Shown here: one piece after another, positions 21,479 to 30,947 of the stretch
How the letters are laid out: every line of letters begins with the position of its first letter
Numbering within the stretch: position 1 is the first letter of the stretch
From: Idiomarina piscisalsi
GTDB taxonomy: Bacteria; Pseudomonadota; Gammaproteobacteria; Enterobacterales; Alteromonadaceae
Assembly: GCF_002211765.1 (NCBI RefSeq)
Contig: NZ_CP022133.1
Span: forward strand, 1,674,001 to 1,738,000
DNA: 64,000 nucleotides
Direction of reading: 5' to 3'
The notes under the pieces: model-generated
Databases searched by the model: none
What the model saw: the letters and a program-made list of their open reading frames with translations, nothing else
What the model was told of the DNA's origin: nothing
Made by a program: the position numbers and the translations under genes

Positions 21479-22624
21479 TTACGCATTAGCCTGCATTAAT
21501 TCAATAAAATGGTCGAAAAGCTCACTGGCGTCATGCGGACCAGGACTTGCTTCCGGGTGTCCCTGGAAGCTAAAGGCCGGTTTATCGTTACGGTGAACGC
21601 CTTGTAAGGTTCCATCGAACAATGAGCGATGCGTAACATCGAGGCACGCCGGCAGATTTTCTTCATCAACCGCAAAGCCGTGGTTCTGACTGGTTATCAT
21701 AACCTGCTTCGTTTTAAGATCTTGAACCGGGTGGTTCGCACCGTGGTGACCAAACTTCATTTTTACGGACTGCGCACCACTGGCAATTGAGAGCAGCTGG
21801 TGACCTAAGCAGATACCAAAAATTGGGATGTCTTTTTCCAGAAAGGTTTTAATGGCTTTTATTGCATAATCACATGGCTCTGGGTCGCCCGGTCCATTCG
21901 ATAAGAAGATGCCATCCGGGTTCATAGCCAGAACGTCTTCTGCAGTCGTTTGCGCTGGTACCACGGTTATTTTACAGTTTCGGTCAGCCAATAGCCTTAG
22001 GATATTTTGTTTGCAGCCGTAGTCGTATGCGACAACATGATATTTTGACTGCTCTGGCTGGGTGAAGCCTTCGCCCAACTGCCAACTGCCACCTTTCCAC
22101 TCATAAGGCTGGTCACAGCAGACTTCTTTTGCTAGATCCATGCCTTTTAATCCAGGAAACTCTTGCGCTAACTTCAGCGCCTTCTGCTCGTCAAGCTCAC
22201 CGACAATAATACAGCCATTCTGAGCGCCCTTCTCTCGTAGTATTCGAGTCAAACGACGCGTATCAATATCAGCAATACCCACCACATTATGGCGCTGCAA
22301 ATAGGCACTAAGTGTTTCTTCCTTTCGAAAGTTACTGGCTTTCATGGCCATATCACGAATAATAAGACCTTTCGCCCAGACGTTATCAGATTCTTGATCT
22401 TCTGAGTTAGTGCCTGTATTGCCAATGTGGGGGTAAGTGAGGGTAACAATTTGTTCGGTATAAGATGGGTCGGTAAGAATTTCCTGATAGCCTGTCATTG
22501 CCGTATTAAAGACAACTTCACCGACGGCGGAGCCTTCCGCTCCTATTGCGGTTCCGCGAAAAACGGACCCGTCGGCAAGCACCAGAATCGCTCGTTTAGC
22601 GGATTGACTCGCTAGAATACTCAA
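21479..22624 (-). CDS. carA: Carbamoyl-phosphate synthase small subunit
   Basis: CarA is the glutamine amidotransferase subunit that supplies ammonia to CarB. The N-terminal half has [20 protein letters not shown]. The class I amidotransferase domain has the nucleophile motif [11 protein letters not shown] and the HPE of [11 protein letters not shown]. The frame is open to 22660, but homology starts later. A TTG at 22624-22622 lies six bases after a perfect GGAGG (22635-22631) and gives 381 residues (E. coli: 382), so I chose TTG. The leader contains a terminator and an overlapping small ORF. Confidence 0.96.
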   Translation of the reverse strand: MSILASQSAKRAILVLADGSVFRGTAIGAEGSAVGEVVFNTAMTGYQEILTDPSYTEQIVTLTYPHIGNTGTNSEDQESDNVWAKGLIIRDMAMKASNFRKEETLSAYLQRHNVVGIADIDTRRLTRILREKGAQNGCIIVGELDEQKALKLAQEFPGLKGMDLAKEVCCDQPYEWKGGSWQLGEGFTQPEQSKYHVVAYDYGCKQNILRLLADRNCKITVVPAQTTAEDVLAMNPDGIFLSNGPGDPEPCDYAIKAIKTFLEKDIPIFGICLGHQLLSIASGAQSVKMKFGHHGANHPVQDLKTKQVMITSQNHGFAVDEENLPACLDVTHRSLFDGTLQGVHRNDKPAFSFQGHPEASPGPHDASELFDHFIELMQANA

Positions 22625-22700
22625 GGGCAACCTCCGTACATAAAAAAACGGGTGAATCAAATAATTTGACTTCGCCCGCCTTGCGTCCTGAACCGCGCAT
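22596..22700 (-). CDS. Candidate 34-residue leader peptide before carA
   Basis: An ATG at 22700, with AGG four bases upstream, opens a 34-codon frame ([15 protein letters not shown] and on) that runs through the carA terminator hairpin and stops 26 bases inside carA, in a different frame. Translating it would keep a ribosome on the hairpin. No homology is known to me. It may be a regulatory leader ORF or chance. Confidence 0.35.
   Translation of the reverse strand: MRGSGRKAGEVKLFDSPVFLCTEVALEYSSESIR
22642..22678 (-). terminator. Terminator/attenuator immediately before carA
   Basis: CGGGTGAATCAAA (22649-22661) pairs with TTTGACTTCGCCCG (22665-22678), with one bulge and one G-T pair, and is followed on the minus strand by seven T (22648-22642). 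It ends seven bases before the carA Shine-Dalgarno. It could be the dapB terminator, but its position suggests attenuation of carAB. Confidence 0.7.
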
Positions 22701-22755
22701 TTTGCCTGTTACATCCAAAAGCACGTTAACTGACTGAATTAACTGCCCGAATTGA

Positions 22756-22795
22756 CTTAGGCAAATTGCACTTATTCTACGAAATTTTACCCAAA
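22756..22795 (-). promoter_or_regulatory. Candidate car operon promoter
   Basis: On the minus strand CTGGAC is followed after 18 bases by TAGAAT, just past the dapB stop and upstream of the leader ORF and attenuator. The boxes are imperfect and no arginine or pyrimidine operator was recognised. Confidence 0.3.
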
Positions 22796-22809
22796 TCGTC
22801 CAGTTATAT

Positions 22810-23610
22810 TTATTGCTTGAGTAACTGATTAAACACCTTATTGAGCTCCAGTATGTCCTGCATACTATAGTAGCCGGGCTTCTGGTCTTGTAACCATAAA
22901 GCCGCATTGACGGCACCTTGTGCAAACGTATTTCTATTGCTGACTTTATGGCTCAGTTCTATACGTTCACCTTCTGTGGCAAGAGTCACCTGATGTTCAC
23001 CAATAATATCGCCGGCTCGCATGACCGAGAAGCCGATACTGTCGTCTTGTCTGACACCATCACCACGCACACCAGTATTTACTGTACTCCAGTCTTGATG
23101 GCGTCCTTTTGCCGCGGCCTCTCCAAGTGCAATAGCCGTGCCGGATGGTGCGTCTTTCTTATGCTTGTGGTGAGCTTCAAATATCTCAATGTCAGCCGTT
23201 GATAAAGCAGCACTCGCCAAAGCAACTAACTGCTCTAATAACGCAATACCGACGCTGGTGTTGCGAGCGTAGAGAAGCGGAATATCTTCAGAGGCTTTCA
23301 TTAACTGTTGCTGGTGATTATTGTCCAGGCCTGTCGTGCAAACAACAATTGGAATACCGTTCTCGCAAGCAAACGAAAGATTGTCGTCCAGCGCTTCAGG
23401 TAACGAAAAGTCAATGAGTACGTCAATATTCTGAGCGTTAGTGTCTTGCAGCGACGTATACTGAAGTCCATCTTTCAGCTTTTTCCCATAGGAGCTACTG
23501 GCTGCTCGTACAACTGCAGCGGTTAATTTCGCGTTCTCACTTTGGCTAAGCGCACTAACAACCGTTTGTCCCATACGTCCGGACGCACCCAAAACCCCAA
23601 CTTTCAACAT
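22810..23610 (-). CDS. dapB: 4-hydroxy-tetrahydrodipicolinate reductase
   Basis: DapB acts in the diaminopimelate/lysine pathway. The 266-residue protein has the nucleotide-binding [12 protein letters not shown], the substrate and catalytic motif [15 protein letters not shown] and the GHVxHGE-like region GVRGDGV. It lies two bases after the SDF transporter gene and upstream of carA, the dapB-carA-carB order known in Pseudomonas and relatives. Confidence 0.97.
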   Translation of the reverse strand: MLKVGVLGASGRMGQTVVSALSQSENAKLTAAVVRAASSSYGKKLKDGLQYTSLQDTNAQNIDVLIDFSLPEALDDNLSFACENGIPIVVCTTGLDNNHQQQLMKASEDIPLLYARNTSVGIALLEQLVALASAALSTADIEIFEAHHKHKKDAPSGTAIALGEAAAKGRHQDWSTVNTGVRGDGVRQDDSIGFSVMRAGDIIGEHQVTLATEGERIELSHKVSNRNTFAQGAVNAALWLQDQKPGYYSMQDILELNKVFNQLLKQ

Positions 23611-23612
23611 TA

Positions 23613-24842
23613 TTACGACTCCACTTTAGCTGTGCTGTCATCCTGCAACAGGTTTTCGCTGCGTGCAACTACTCTAGACACCATCATATCACCGGTGACA
23701 TTTGTCAGCGTTCGCGCCATATCGATAATGCGGTCAATAGCAGCAATAAAAGCAATGCCTTCGAGTGGCAAACCGATAACATTCAATGTCACCGTCAGCA
23801 TAACTAAAGCTGTGCCCGGCACGCCGGCTGTCCCAACAGAAGCGAGCGTCGCGGTTAACATGATAAGCCCGTAGTCCATCCATTCTAATGGGATACCATA
23901 CAACTGTGCGATAAATATTGACGCAACAGCGGGATAAATACCACCACAGCCATCCATATTAATGGTCGCACCTAACGGCAATACGAAACTTGCGTAGTCT
24001 TTTGATACTTTCAGGCGTTCCGTTACTGCTCTGTGAGCGGCCGGTAACGAGCCGAATGAGCTGCACGTGGTAAACGCAACAACTTGTGCGTCAAACACGG
24101 CTTTAAAGAACTGCCAGGCGCTCATACCGCCGGCAGTGCGAACCAAACCACCATAAACAACCACAATATGAATAAGGCATGCCAAGTAAATAACACCAAC
24201 AAACTTAGCCAGCGGTAGCAACGTTGAAAAACCATATTCACCAATAACCCAAGCCATCAGACCAAAGACACCAATAGGCGTTAACTGCAAAACCATGCGG
24301 GTAATTTCATACATAACTTCGGCGCCCGATTTGATCGTTTTACGCAACGGCTCTGCCTTTTGACTTAACCGTTGGATCGCAATACCAACCAGCGCCGCAA
24401 AAACCACTATTTGCAAAACATTACCTTCTGTCAGCGCCGCAAATGGGTTATCAGGAACAAAGTTGAGAAAAACGTCTGACACACTCGGAATGTTTTTTTC
24501 ATTTTGTTCAGTTGGGGTCAAAACGGTTTCGGGGCTAATGTCGATAACGGTCGCCAGTGTCAAACCGATTGCACTGGCAATAACCGCTGTGAACATGAAT
24601 AAACCAATGGTTTTTACACCCAGTCGTCCTAATTTTTTACCGTCGTTTAGGTCAGTAATGGCGCTGACAATGGCGCAAAAAATTAACGGCGCCACCAGCA
24701 TCTTTATGGCTTTTATGAACAGGTCGCCAAGTGGCTTAAGCGCTATACCGACGTCCGGCGCCAATCCACCAATCAGCATACCCGCAACAAACGCGCCTAA
24801 AACACGCTGCCAAAATGGAATTGCAAACCACACTTTTAACAT
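23613..24842 (-). CDS. Dicarboxylate/amino acid:cation symporter, SDF family
   Basis: A 409-residue membrane protein of the sodium:dicarboxylate symporter family (GltP/DctA/SstT relatives). It has about eight hydrophobic segments plus the two re-entrant loops. Signatures seen are the serine-containing loop [11 protein letters not shown], the cation motif NMDG, and [19 protein letters not shown], which holds the substrate-binding Asp and Asn. The substrate (glutamate, aspartate or C4-dicarboxylate) cannot be fixed from sequence. It is joined to dapB with a two-base gap. Confidence 0.93.
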   Translation of the reverse strand: MLKVWFAIPFWQRVLGAFVAGMLIGGLAPDVGIALKPLGDLFIKAIKMLVAPLIFCAIVSAITDLNDGKKLGRLGVKTIGLFMFTAVIASAIGLTLATVIDISPETVLTPTEQNEKNIPSVSDVFLNFVPDNPFAALTEGNVLQIVVFAALVGIAIQRLSQKAEPLRKTIKSGAEVMYEITRMVLQLTPIGVFGLMAWVIGEYGFSTLLPLAKFVGVIYLACLIHIVVVYGGLVRTAGGMSAWQFFKAVFDAQVVAFTTCSSFGSLPAAHRAVTERLKVSKDYASFVLPLGATINMDGCGGIYPAVASIFIAQLYGIPLEWMDYGLIMLTATLASVGTAGVPGTALVMLTVTLNVIGLPLEGIAFIAAIDRIIDMARTLTNVTGDMMVSRVVARSENLLQDDSTAKVES

Positions 24843-24940
24843 ACTACTGCCCGTTAGTCGGATAAATGGGCGATAGATTAGTGACTCACTGTTTAAAGGG
24901 AAAGAACCGGTTGATATACCTTATAACCATTTAAATAAAA

Positions 24941-24968
24941 AAAGCGCAGCTAAAACAAGCTGCGCTTT
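24941..24968. terminator. Terminator after the M48 protease gene
   Basis: AAAGCGCAGCT (24941-24951) pairs perfectly with AGCTGCGCTTT (24958-24968). It lies 22 bases past the stop of the minus-strand M48 gene. Confidence 0.8.
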
Positions 24969-24990
24969 ATATACTGAAAAGAAGAAGAAT

Positions 24991-25827
24991 TTACTTGGAG
25001 ACTTTATCAAGCGATGCAGGTCGTTGACAGTTAGGTGTATTTCCTGCGGCAACTGCTTGCTGATACCTGCTTTGAAGCGAGGGTATTTGCGCTTCTAAGT
25101 CCCGAATACGAGTATCCGGATTCGGGTGAGTAGACAATAATTCCGGTGGTGCAGAGCCGCCGGAAGCGGCCTTCATATTGCGCCATAATTCTGGTGCCTG
25201 GTCGAGCTGAAAACCCGCATCAGCCATATACTCAAGACCCAGCTCGTCAGATTCAGATTCATGCGTTCTCGAATACGGTAAAAGAACCCCCACTTGCGCG
25301 CCAATACCCAGTGCCGCCATGAGCAAGCCCGCTTCTTTGCTATCAAGCTGGCTATTTGCGATAACGCCGCCAATCTGTAGACCAAGGCCGACCAGCATGT
25401 TGCTGGAAATACGTTCATTACTGTGCTCAGCAATAACGTGACCAATTTCATGGCCAATCACTGCGGCTAACTGATGTTGATTTTCAGCCGTTTCCAAAAG
25501 GCCGTTGTATACACCGATATAACCGCCGGGCAAAGCGAAAGCATTAACCGTAGGCTCATCAAATACCGTCACTTCCCACTCTTTCTCAGAATACTCATTA
25601 GGTAAAGTATCAACCAACGCATCCGTTACACAACGTACATACGCGTTAACCTGCTCATCCTGGTTGATCTTCCCTTCTTTTCGCATTTCTTCATAGGAGG
25701 CAGCGCCCATTTTGTTCAGCTCACTGCTTGAATATAACTGCAATTGTGAGCGGCCGGTTGGTGATTGCGCACAACTGGCCAAAGTCACTGCTGCGGTAAT
25801 GCCTAACAAAGCTGTTTTTAACTGCAT
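24991..25827 (-). CDS. M48 family metalloprotease lipoprotein (LoiP/YggG-like)
   Basis: A 278-residue zinc protease. It has a lipoprotein signal ending in LASC, the zinc motif HEIGH (with HEIGHVIAEHSNER) and a downstream ESESDELGLEYMADAGF segment that provides the third zinc ligand. E. coli LoiP is an outer-membrane lipoprotein protease with the same layout. The frame opens upstream at 25854, but GGAGG six bases before the ATG at 25827 sets the start. It lies downstream of dnaJ with a 45-base gap, so it may be co-expressed with the chaperone operon. Confidence 0.93.
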   Translation of the reverse strand: MQLKTALLGITAAVTLASCAQSPTGRSQLQLYSSSELNKMGAASYEEMRKEGKINQDEQVNAYVRCVTDALVDTLPNEYSEKEWEVTVFDEPTVNAFALPGGYIGVYNGLLETAENQHQLAAVIGHEIGHVIAEHSNERISSNMLVGLGLQIGGVIANSQLDSKEAGLLMAALGIGAQVGVLLPYSRTHESESDELGLEYMADAGFQLDQAPELWRNMKAASGGSAPPELLSTHPNPDTRIRDLEAQIPSLQSRYQQAVAAGNTPNCQRPASLDKVSK

Positions 25828-25872
25828 TTGCTGCCTCCGTTCATTAACTAACACCTTATAGAGATAGCTAAT

Positions 25873-27024
25873 TTATCCACGTAAGTCATCAAAAAATTGT
25901 TTTACGCCGTCAAAAAAACCTTTTTCCTTAGGTCTGAACTTTGCCGCTTCATCACCGGTTCCCATAGACTCTTCCAGCTCTTCGAGCATTTCACGCTGTT
26001 TCGAAGACAAGTTCACCGGTGTTTCAATCACTACCTTACAGATAAGGTCACCGACAGCTCCTGTTCGCACTGACTTAACGCCCTTGCCACGCATACGGAA
26101 ATGTTTGCCGGTTTGCGTTTCCTTAGGCACTTTCAGCTTTACTTTGCCGTCCAGGGTCGGCACTTCTATTTCTCCGCCTAGCGCAGCCTTGGTAAAGCTG
26201 ACCGGTACTTCGCAGTAAAGGTTGTTACCGTCGCGAGAGAAAATTGGATGTTCGCGGACATGCACTTGAACATATAAATCCCCTGCCGGCGCGCCGTGCT
26301 CGCCCGCTTCACCTTCATTGGCTAGGCGAATACGATCGCCAGTATCCACACCGGCTGGAATTTTCACTGACAAGGTCTTCGTTTCTTCTTTGCGACCCTG
26401 TCCATGACAAGTACGGCATGGGTCACTAATAATTTTACCTGTACCCCGGCATTGCGGACAGGTTTGTTGAACCGCAAAAAAGCCCTGGCGCATTTGAATT
26501 TGGCCTGCACCATGACAGTGACCACAGGTTTGAGGTTTGCTGCCTTTCTTGGCTCCGCTACCGTCACAGTCTTCGCATTCCACCAAGGTGGGAATTTTCA
26601 GCTCTACGGTTTTACCTCGTACCGCTTCTTCCAACGACATATCCAGGTTGTAGCGTAAGTCCGCACCACGTTGCGCACGTGCTTGTTGCCGTCTACCACC
26701 ACCAAAAATATCACCGAATACATCACCAAAAATATCAGCAAAATCGGCACCACCGCCAAATCCGCCGGCGCCCGGGCCTCCACCGCCCTGACGTGCCTGT
26801 TCGAAGGCTTCGTGCCCATATTGGTCATACATCTGGCGCTTCTGCGGGTCAGATAAGACCTCGTAGGCTTGTTTTATCTCTTTAAATTTTAATTCAAGGT
26901 CTTTATCGCCTTTCGTGCGATCCGGGTGATACTTCATCGCCATACGTTTGTATGCTTTCTTAATATCACGGTCGCTGGCGTCTTTTGAGACCCCAAGAAT
27001 TTGATAGAAATCTTGTGTCGCCAT
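25873..27024 (-). CDS. dnaJ: Chaperone protein DnaJ
   Basis: DnaJ is the Hsp40 co-chaperone that delivers clients to DnaK and stimulates its ATPase. The 383-residue type I protein shows the J domain with HPD (KYHPDRTKG), a Gly-rich linker ([13 protein letters not shown]), four CxxCxGxG zinc repeats ([32 protein letters not shown]) and the C-terminal substrate domains. It is 90 bases after dnaK. Confidence 0.98.
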   Translation of the reverse strand: MATQDFYQILGVSKDASDRDIKKAYKRMAMKYHPDRTKGDKDLELKFKEIKQAYEVLSDPQKRQMYDQYGHEAFEQARQGGGGPGAGGFGGGADFADIFGDVFGDIFGGGRRQQARAQRGADLRYNLDMSLEEAVRGKTVELKIPTLVECEDCDGSGAKKGSKPQTCGHCHGAGQIQMRQGFFAVQQTCPQCRGTGKIISDPCRTCHGQGRKEETKTLSVKIPAGVDTGDRIRLANEGEAGEHGAPAGDLYVQVHVREHPIFSRDGNNLYCEVPVSFTKAALGGEIEVPTLDGKVKLKVPKETQTGKHFRMRGKGVKSVRTGAVGDLICKVVIETPVNLSSKQREMLEELEESMGTGDEAAKFRPKEKGFFDGVKQFFDDLRG

Positions 27025-27058
27025 AATGTTACGTCTTCTGTCCTACTCTGATACGAAT

Positions 27059-27090
27059 ACACGGGCATTACCTTGCGGCAACACCCGTGT
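27059..27090 (-). other. Hairpin between dnaK and dnaJ
   Basis: ACACGGG (27059-27065) and CCCGTGT (27084-27090) pair, with a partial inner stem. There is no T-run, so this is more likely an mRNA-stabilising or processing hairpin than a terminator. Confidence 0.5.
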
Positions 27091-27114
27091 TGATTAGCGA
27101 AGTTGCCTTACTGC

Positions 27115-29043
27115 TTACTTTTTGTCGTCGTCTTTGACTTCTTCAAATTCAGCATCAACAACATCATCATCCGCTTTTGACGAAGACTGTTCGCCGCCAG
27201 CTGCACCTTCAGCACCTTGCTGAGCTTGCTGTTGTTGAGCAGCTTCCATCAGTTTTTGAGACGCTTCCATCAACGCTTGTGACTTCGCGTCAATGGCTTC
27301 TTTATCGCCATCTTTAGCTGCCTGCTCAAGCTCTTCACACGCTTTCTCGATAGCATCCTTGTCTTCCTGAGACAGGGCGTCACCCACTTCTTTCAGCTGG
27401 TTACGAGTTGCATGAACTAAGCCGTCAGCTTGGTTACGCGCTTGCACCATCTCTTCAAACTTCTTGTCTTCTTCAGCATGGGCTTCTGCGTCTTTCACCA
27501 TTTTCTCGACTTCAGACTCATCCAGACCAGAAGACGCTTTAATGGTGATCTTCTGCTCTTTACCAGTGTCTTTGTCTTTCGCCGATACGTGCAGGATACC
27601 ATCTGCATCGATGTCAAACGTCACTTCGATTTGCGGTACACCACGCGCTGCCGGGCGGATACCTTCTAAGTTAAACTGACCCAATGACTTGTTATCGGCT
27701 GAGCGCTTACGTTCACCCTGGATAACGTGGATAGTTACCGCAGACTGGTTGTCTTCCGCCGTTGAGAACGTTTGCGATTCTTTGGTTGGAATCGTGGTGT
27801 TTTTCTCAATCAACTTAGTCATTACACCGCCCATGGTTTCGATACCCAGTGACAGCGGACATACGTCCAATAACAGTACGTCTTTCACATCACCAGAAAG
27901 AACACCGCCTTGAACTGCAGCACCCATTGCTACCGCTTCATCCGGGTTCACGTCACGACGTGGCTCTTTGCCAAAGAAGTCAGTCACCGCAGCACTCACT
28001 TTCGGCATACGCGTCTGACCACCGACCATAATAATGTCGTTGATATCACTTACTGACAGGTCAGCATCAGCCAGTGCCTGTTTAACCGGCTCAAGTGACT
28101 TCTTAATTAAGTCTTCAACCAGCGACTCAAGTTTCGCACGAGTCACTTTAATAGCCATGTGCTTAGGACCGGTGTTGTCTGCCGTGATGTAAGGCAGGTT
28201 AACTTCGGTCTGCTGAGCAGATGATAGTTCAATCTTCGCTTTCTCTGCAGCTTCTTTTAAGCGCTGCATCGCTAAAGGATCTTTACGCAGGTCAATGCCC
28301 TGGTCTTTTTCAAACTGCTCAACTAAGTAGTTGATTAAGCGGTTATCGAAGTCCTCACCACCTAAGTGCGTGTCGCCGTTAGTCGCTAATACTTCGAACG
28401 TGTGCTCGCCTTCAACTTCATCAATTTCGATGATAGAGATATCGAAGGTACCACCACCTAAGTCATAGACAGCAATAACATTGTCGCCAGACTTCTTGTC
28501 CATACCGTAAGCTAAAGCAGCAGCGGTTGGCTCGTTGATGATGCGTTTAACTTCCAAGCCTGCAATTTTACCCGCGTCTTTCGTTGCCTGACGCTGAGCG
28601 TCGTTAAAGTATGCAGGGACAGTAATAACGGCGTCTGTTACTTTCTCGCCCAGGAACTCTTCTGCGGTTTTCTTCATTTTCTTCAGAACTTCCGCAGAAA
28701 TTTGTGGTGGTGCTTTTTTATCGCCATCCACTTCGACCCAAGCGTCGCCATTGTCCGCTTTAACAATTTTGTAAGGCATAATGCCAATGTCACGCTGTAC
28801 TTCGTCGTCCTGGAAACGACGACCGATTAAACGTTTAATTGCGAACAAGGTTTTGTTCGGGTTAGTGACAGCCTGGCGTTTCGCCGGTGAACCCACCAAA
28901 ATTTCGCCGTCGTCAGTGAATGCAACCACTGACGGGGTTGTGCGGTCACCTTCGCCGTTTTCAATAACGCGTGCTTTACCGCCGTCCAGTACAGCAACAC
29001 AAGAGTTTGTTGTACCTAAGTCAATACCAATTGTTTTGCCCAT
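27115..29043 (-). CDS. dnaK: Chaperone protein DnaK (Hsp70)
   Basis: DnaK is the major Hsp70. The 642 residues (E. coli: 638) carry the ATPase signatures [26 protein letters not shown] and [13 protein letters not shown], the substrate domain, and the helical lid with a Gln/Ala-rich stretch. It ends EEVKDDDKK, as in E. coli (EEVKDKK). grpE precedes it with a 104-base gap that holds a second heat-shock-type promoter. Confidence 0.99.
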   Translation of the reverse strand: MGKTIGIDLGTTNSCVAVLDGGKARVIENGEGDRTTPSVVAFTDDGEILVGSPAKRQAVTNPNKTLFAIKRLIGRRFQDDEVQRDIGIMPYKIVKADNGDAWVEVDGDKKAPPQISAEVLKKMKKTAEEFLGEKVTDAVITVPAYFNDAQRQATKDAGKIAGLEVKRIINEPTAAALAYGMDKKSGDNVIAVYDLGGGTFDISIIEIDEVEGEHTFEVLATNGDTHLGGEDFDNRLINYLVEQFEKDQGIDLRKDPLAMQRLKEAAEKAKIELSSAQQTEVNLPYITADNTGPKHMAIKVTRAKLESLVEDLIKKSLEPVKQALADADLSVSDINDIIMVGGQTRMPKVSAAVTDFFGKEPRRDVNPDEAVAMGAAVQGGVLSGDVKDVLLLDVCPLSLGIETMGGVMTKLIEKNTTIPTKESQTFSTAEDNQSAVTIHVIQGERKRSADNKSLGQFNLEGIRPAARGVPQIEVTFDIDADGILHVSAKDKDTGKEQKITIKASSGLDESEVEKMVKDAEAHAEEDKKFEEMVQARNQADGLVHATRNQLKEVGDALSQEDKDAIEKACEELEQAAKDGDKEAIDAKSQALMEASQKLMEAAQQQQAQQGAEGAAGGEQSSSKADDDVVDAEFEEVKDDDKK

Positions 29044-29090
29044 GATTCGTCTCCAACTCCAGATTCATGAAATTTGTTTCGTTCCCCCTT

Positions 29091-29118
29091 ATTTGGGGGC
29101 TCTCTATTTCGATTTCAA
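29091..29118 (-). promoter_or_regulatory. Sigma-32-type promoter before dnaK
   Basis: Minus-strand TTGAAA (29118-29113), a 13-base spacer, then CCCCCAAAT (29099-29091), close to the heat-shock consensus CTTGAAA/CCCCATnT. The C-run also forms a hairpin with the following GGGGG. Confidence 0.65.
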
Positions 29119-29147
29119 CACCCTGTAACAGGATATTTGATTCATCG

Positions 29148-29807
29148 TTATGCTTTCGTATCAACACCTGAGTCTGAATTACGCGCAACCATCACCATTG
29201 CCGGACGTAGCAAGCGGCCATTTAACTCATAGCCTTTTTGCATCACTGCCATAATGGTGTTATTTGAGTGCTCGCTTGACTCTTGCATCGACATTGCCTG
29301 GTGTAAATCAGGGTTAAAGGCTTCGCCCTCTTCACCCACTGCTTTTACGCCGAATTTTTCTAATGTTGAGGTAAGGCTTTTATAAGTCAGCTCAATCCCT
29401 TCAATAAAGTTCCGGCTTGATTCGTCTTGCTGATCAGCCAGTTGCAGCGCTCTCTCTAAATTGTCCACCGACGTGAGCAACTCATTAGCGAATTTTTCCA
29501 AAGCAAACTTATGGGCTTTTTCAACGTCCTGACTGGCACGGCGTCTTACATTTTCCATTTCCGCCTGTGTACGAAGCACTGAGTCACGCTGCTCTTTTAC
29601 CTGCGCTTCCGCTTTACTCAGAGCGAGCTCAAGCTCAGCAATTTTGTCAGTTTGATCGGCTGATGTGCCTGCTGTTTCAGCTTCAGCTGCAGCAGCATCC
29701 TGTTGCAACGCGTCTTCTGCCGCTTGTGCAGCTTGCTGCTCTGCTTGCTGTTGCTCAACCGTCTGGTCAACATTCTGTTCAGTCTGTTGGTCTTTCTTAT
29801 CCGCCAT
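29148..29807 (-). CDS. grpE: Nucleotide exchange factor GrpE
   Basis: GrpE releases ADP from DnaK. The 219-residue protein (E. coli: 197) has a Gln/Ala/Glu-rich N-terminal extension, then a coiled coil and the family core ([28 protein letters not shown]) and the C-terminal [37 protein letters not shown] block. It is first in the grpE-dnaK-dnaJ order and has a textbook sigma-32 promoter. Confidence 0.98.
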   Translation of the reverse strand: MADKKDQQTEQNVDQTVEQQQAEQQAAQAAEDALQQDAAAAEAETAGTSADQTDKIAELELALSKAEAQVKEQRDSVLRTQAEMENVRRRASQDVEKAHKFALEKFANELLTSVDNLERALQLADQQDESSRNFIEGIELTYKSLTSTLEKFGVKAVGEEGEAFNPDLHQAMSMQESSEHSNNTIMAVMQKGYELNGRLLRPAMVMVARNSDSGVDTKA

Positions 29808-29851
29808 ATTTGACTCTCTTCAGTCGGGTTTAAATTGAGGTTGCCAAGTTA

Positions 29852-29877
29852 ATGGGGGCAAGTTTTTTACTTTCAAG
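29852..29877 (-). promoter_or_regulatory. Sigma-32 promoter of grpE
   Basis: Minus-strand CTTGAAA (29877-29871), 13 bases, CCCCATT (29857-29851). This matches the sigma-32 consensus almost perfectly and lies about 45 bases before the grpE ATG. Confidence 0.85.
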
Positions 29878-29949
29878 GGGCTTTCTATGACTTGATAAAT
29901 TTTCCACCTGATATTAGCGTTAACAGCCTAAACTACAGGAACTGTCATT

Positions 29950-30840
29950 ATGAGCGCATTTCAAAGAATTGGCTTACTCGGTAAGGTCAATGACCGCGGC
30001 ACGCAACTCACTTTAGAAACAGTGACGACGGCACTAAACGAACGTGGCTATGACATAGCACTTGAATCCCGCACCGCTGAACAGTTACCTCAAAAGCTGC
30101 TCGAGTCCGGTAAAATAAAGACCATAGGTCTTTCTGAATTAGGCGAGTGGGCTGATATTGCGGTTGTCGTCGGCGGCGACGGCAATATGTTAGGAGCAGC
30201 CAGAGCCCTGTGCGAATACGACATAGGGGTTATTGGTGTGAATCGGGGGAATTTAGGCTTTTTGACTGACCTAGACCCTGACGAAGTAATGACCCACTTA
30301 CTCAATGTGTTAGAAGGCGAATACCATGTTGAGAAACGTTTTCTACTTTCCGCCGAAGTGATTAGCAACGGATCTCCTGCAGGTGCAGGGCGTGCCATTA
30401 ACGAAATTGTTCTGCACTCTGACAAAGTCGCTCATATGATAGAGTTTGAGCTGTATATTGATGACCACTTTGTCTTTAGTCAGCGTTCCGACGGATTAAT
30501 TTGCGCCACCCCTACAGGTTCTACTGCCTACTCACTGTCCGGTGGCGGCCCTATTCTGCACCCGAACCTCAACGCAATGACGTTAGTGCCTATGTTTCCG
30601 CATACATTGAGTAGCCGCCCTATTGTTGTCGACGGAGAGAGTCATATACGGCTGCGTGCCGCCTACGACAACGATTTATTGCAAATTAGCTGCGATGGCC
30701 ACGTGCGGATGGCAGTGCATCCAGGCGATGATATTGTTCTTAAAAAACATGATCATGCGTTAAAAATGATTCACCCCGTCGACCATAACTATTACCACGT
30801 ACTGCGTAACAAACTCGGCTGGGGTAGCCGACTATTTTAG
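29950..30840 (+). CDS. nadK: NAD kinase
   Basis: NadK phosphorylates NAD to NADP. The 296 residues (E. coli: 292) have the family GGDG motif ([14 protein letters not shown]), the [10 protein letters not shown] block and the catalytic-core [16 protein letters not shown]. It is divergent from grpE and upstream of recN, as in E. coli (grpE, nadK, recN, bamE). Confidence 0.98.
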   Translation: MSAFQRIGLLGKVNDRGTQLTLETVTTALNERGYDIALESRTAEQLPQKLLESGKIKTIGLSELGEWADIAVVVGGDGNMLGAARALCEYDIGVIGVNRGNLGFLTDLDPDEVMTHLLNVLEGEYHVEKRFLLSAEVISNGSPAGAGRAINEIVLHSDKVAHMIEFELYIDDHFVFSQRSDGLICATPTGSTAYSLSGGGPILHPNLNAMTLVPMFPHTLSSRPIVVDGESHIRLRAAYDNDLLQISCDGHVRMAVHPGDDIVLKKHDHALKMIHPVDHNYYHVLRNKLGWGSRLF

Positions 30841-30859
30841 CGTGACGAGCAAACTGAGC

Positions 30860-30887
30860 TTGCAATAAAAAAATAGTACTGTATAAA
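30860..30887 (+). promoter_or_regulatory. recN promoter
   Basis: TTGCAA (30860-30865), a 16-base spacer and TATAAA (30882-30887). The -10 region and predicted start overlap the LexA-type repeats. Confidence 0.65.
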
Positions 30888-30914
30888 TACTGTATAAACT
30901 GTACAAATCAACAG
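30879..30914 (+). promoter_or_regulatory. LexA box and tandem half-sites before recN
   Basis: CTGTACAAATCAACAG (30899-30914) fits CTG-N10-CAG, the LexA (SOS) operator. Two further CTGTATAAA copies at 30879 and 30890 form tandem direct repeats with it. All overlap the promoter -10 and start site. recN is a classic multi-box SOS gene in E. coli. Confidence 0.75.
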
Positions 30915-30947
30915 TACTCTGAAGGTACACGTATATAAGGTGCATTT

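Noticed and set aside
21479..22660. carA start at 22660
   Set aside because: It would begin inside the leader hairpin and adds residues with no homology. TTG 22624 has GGAGG and the right length.
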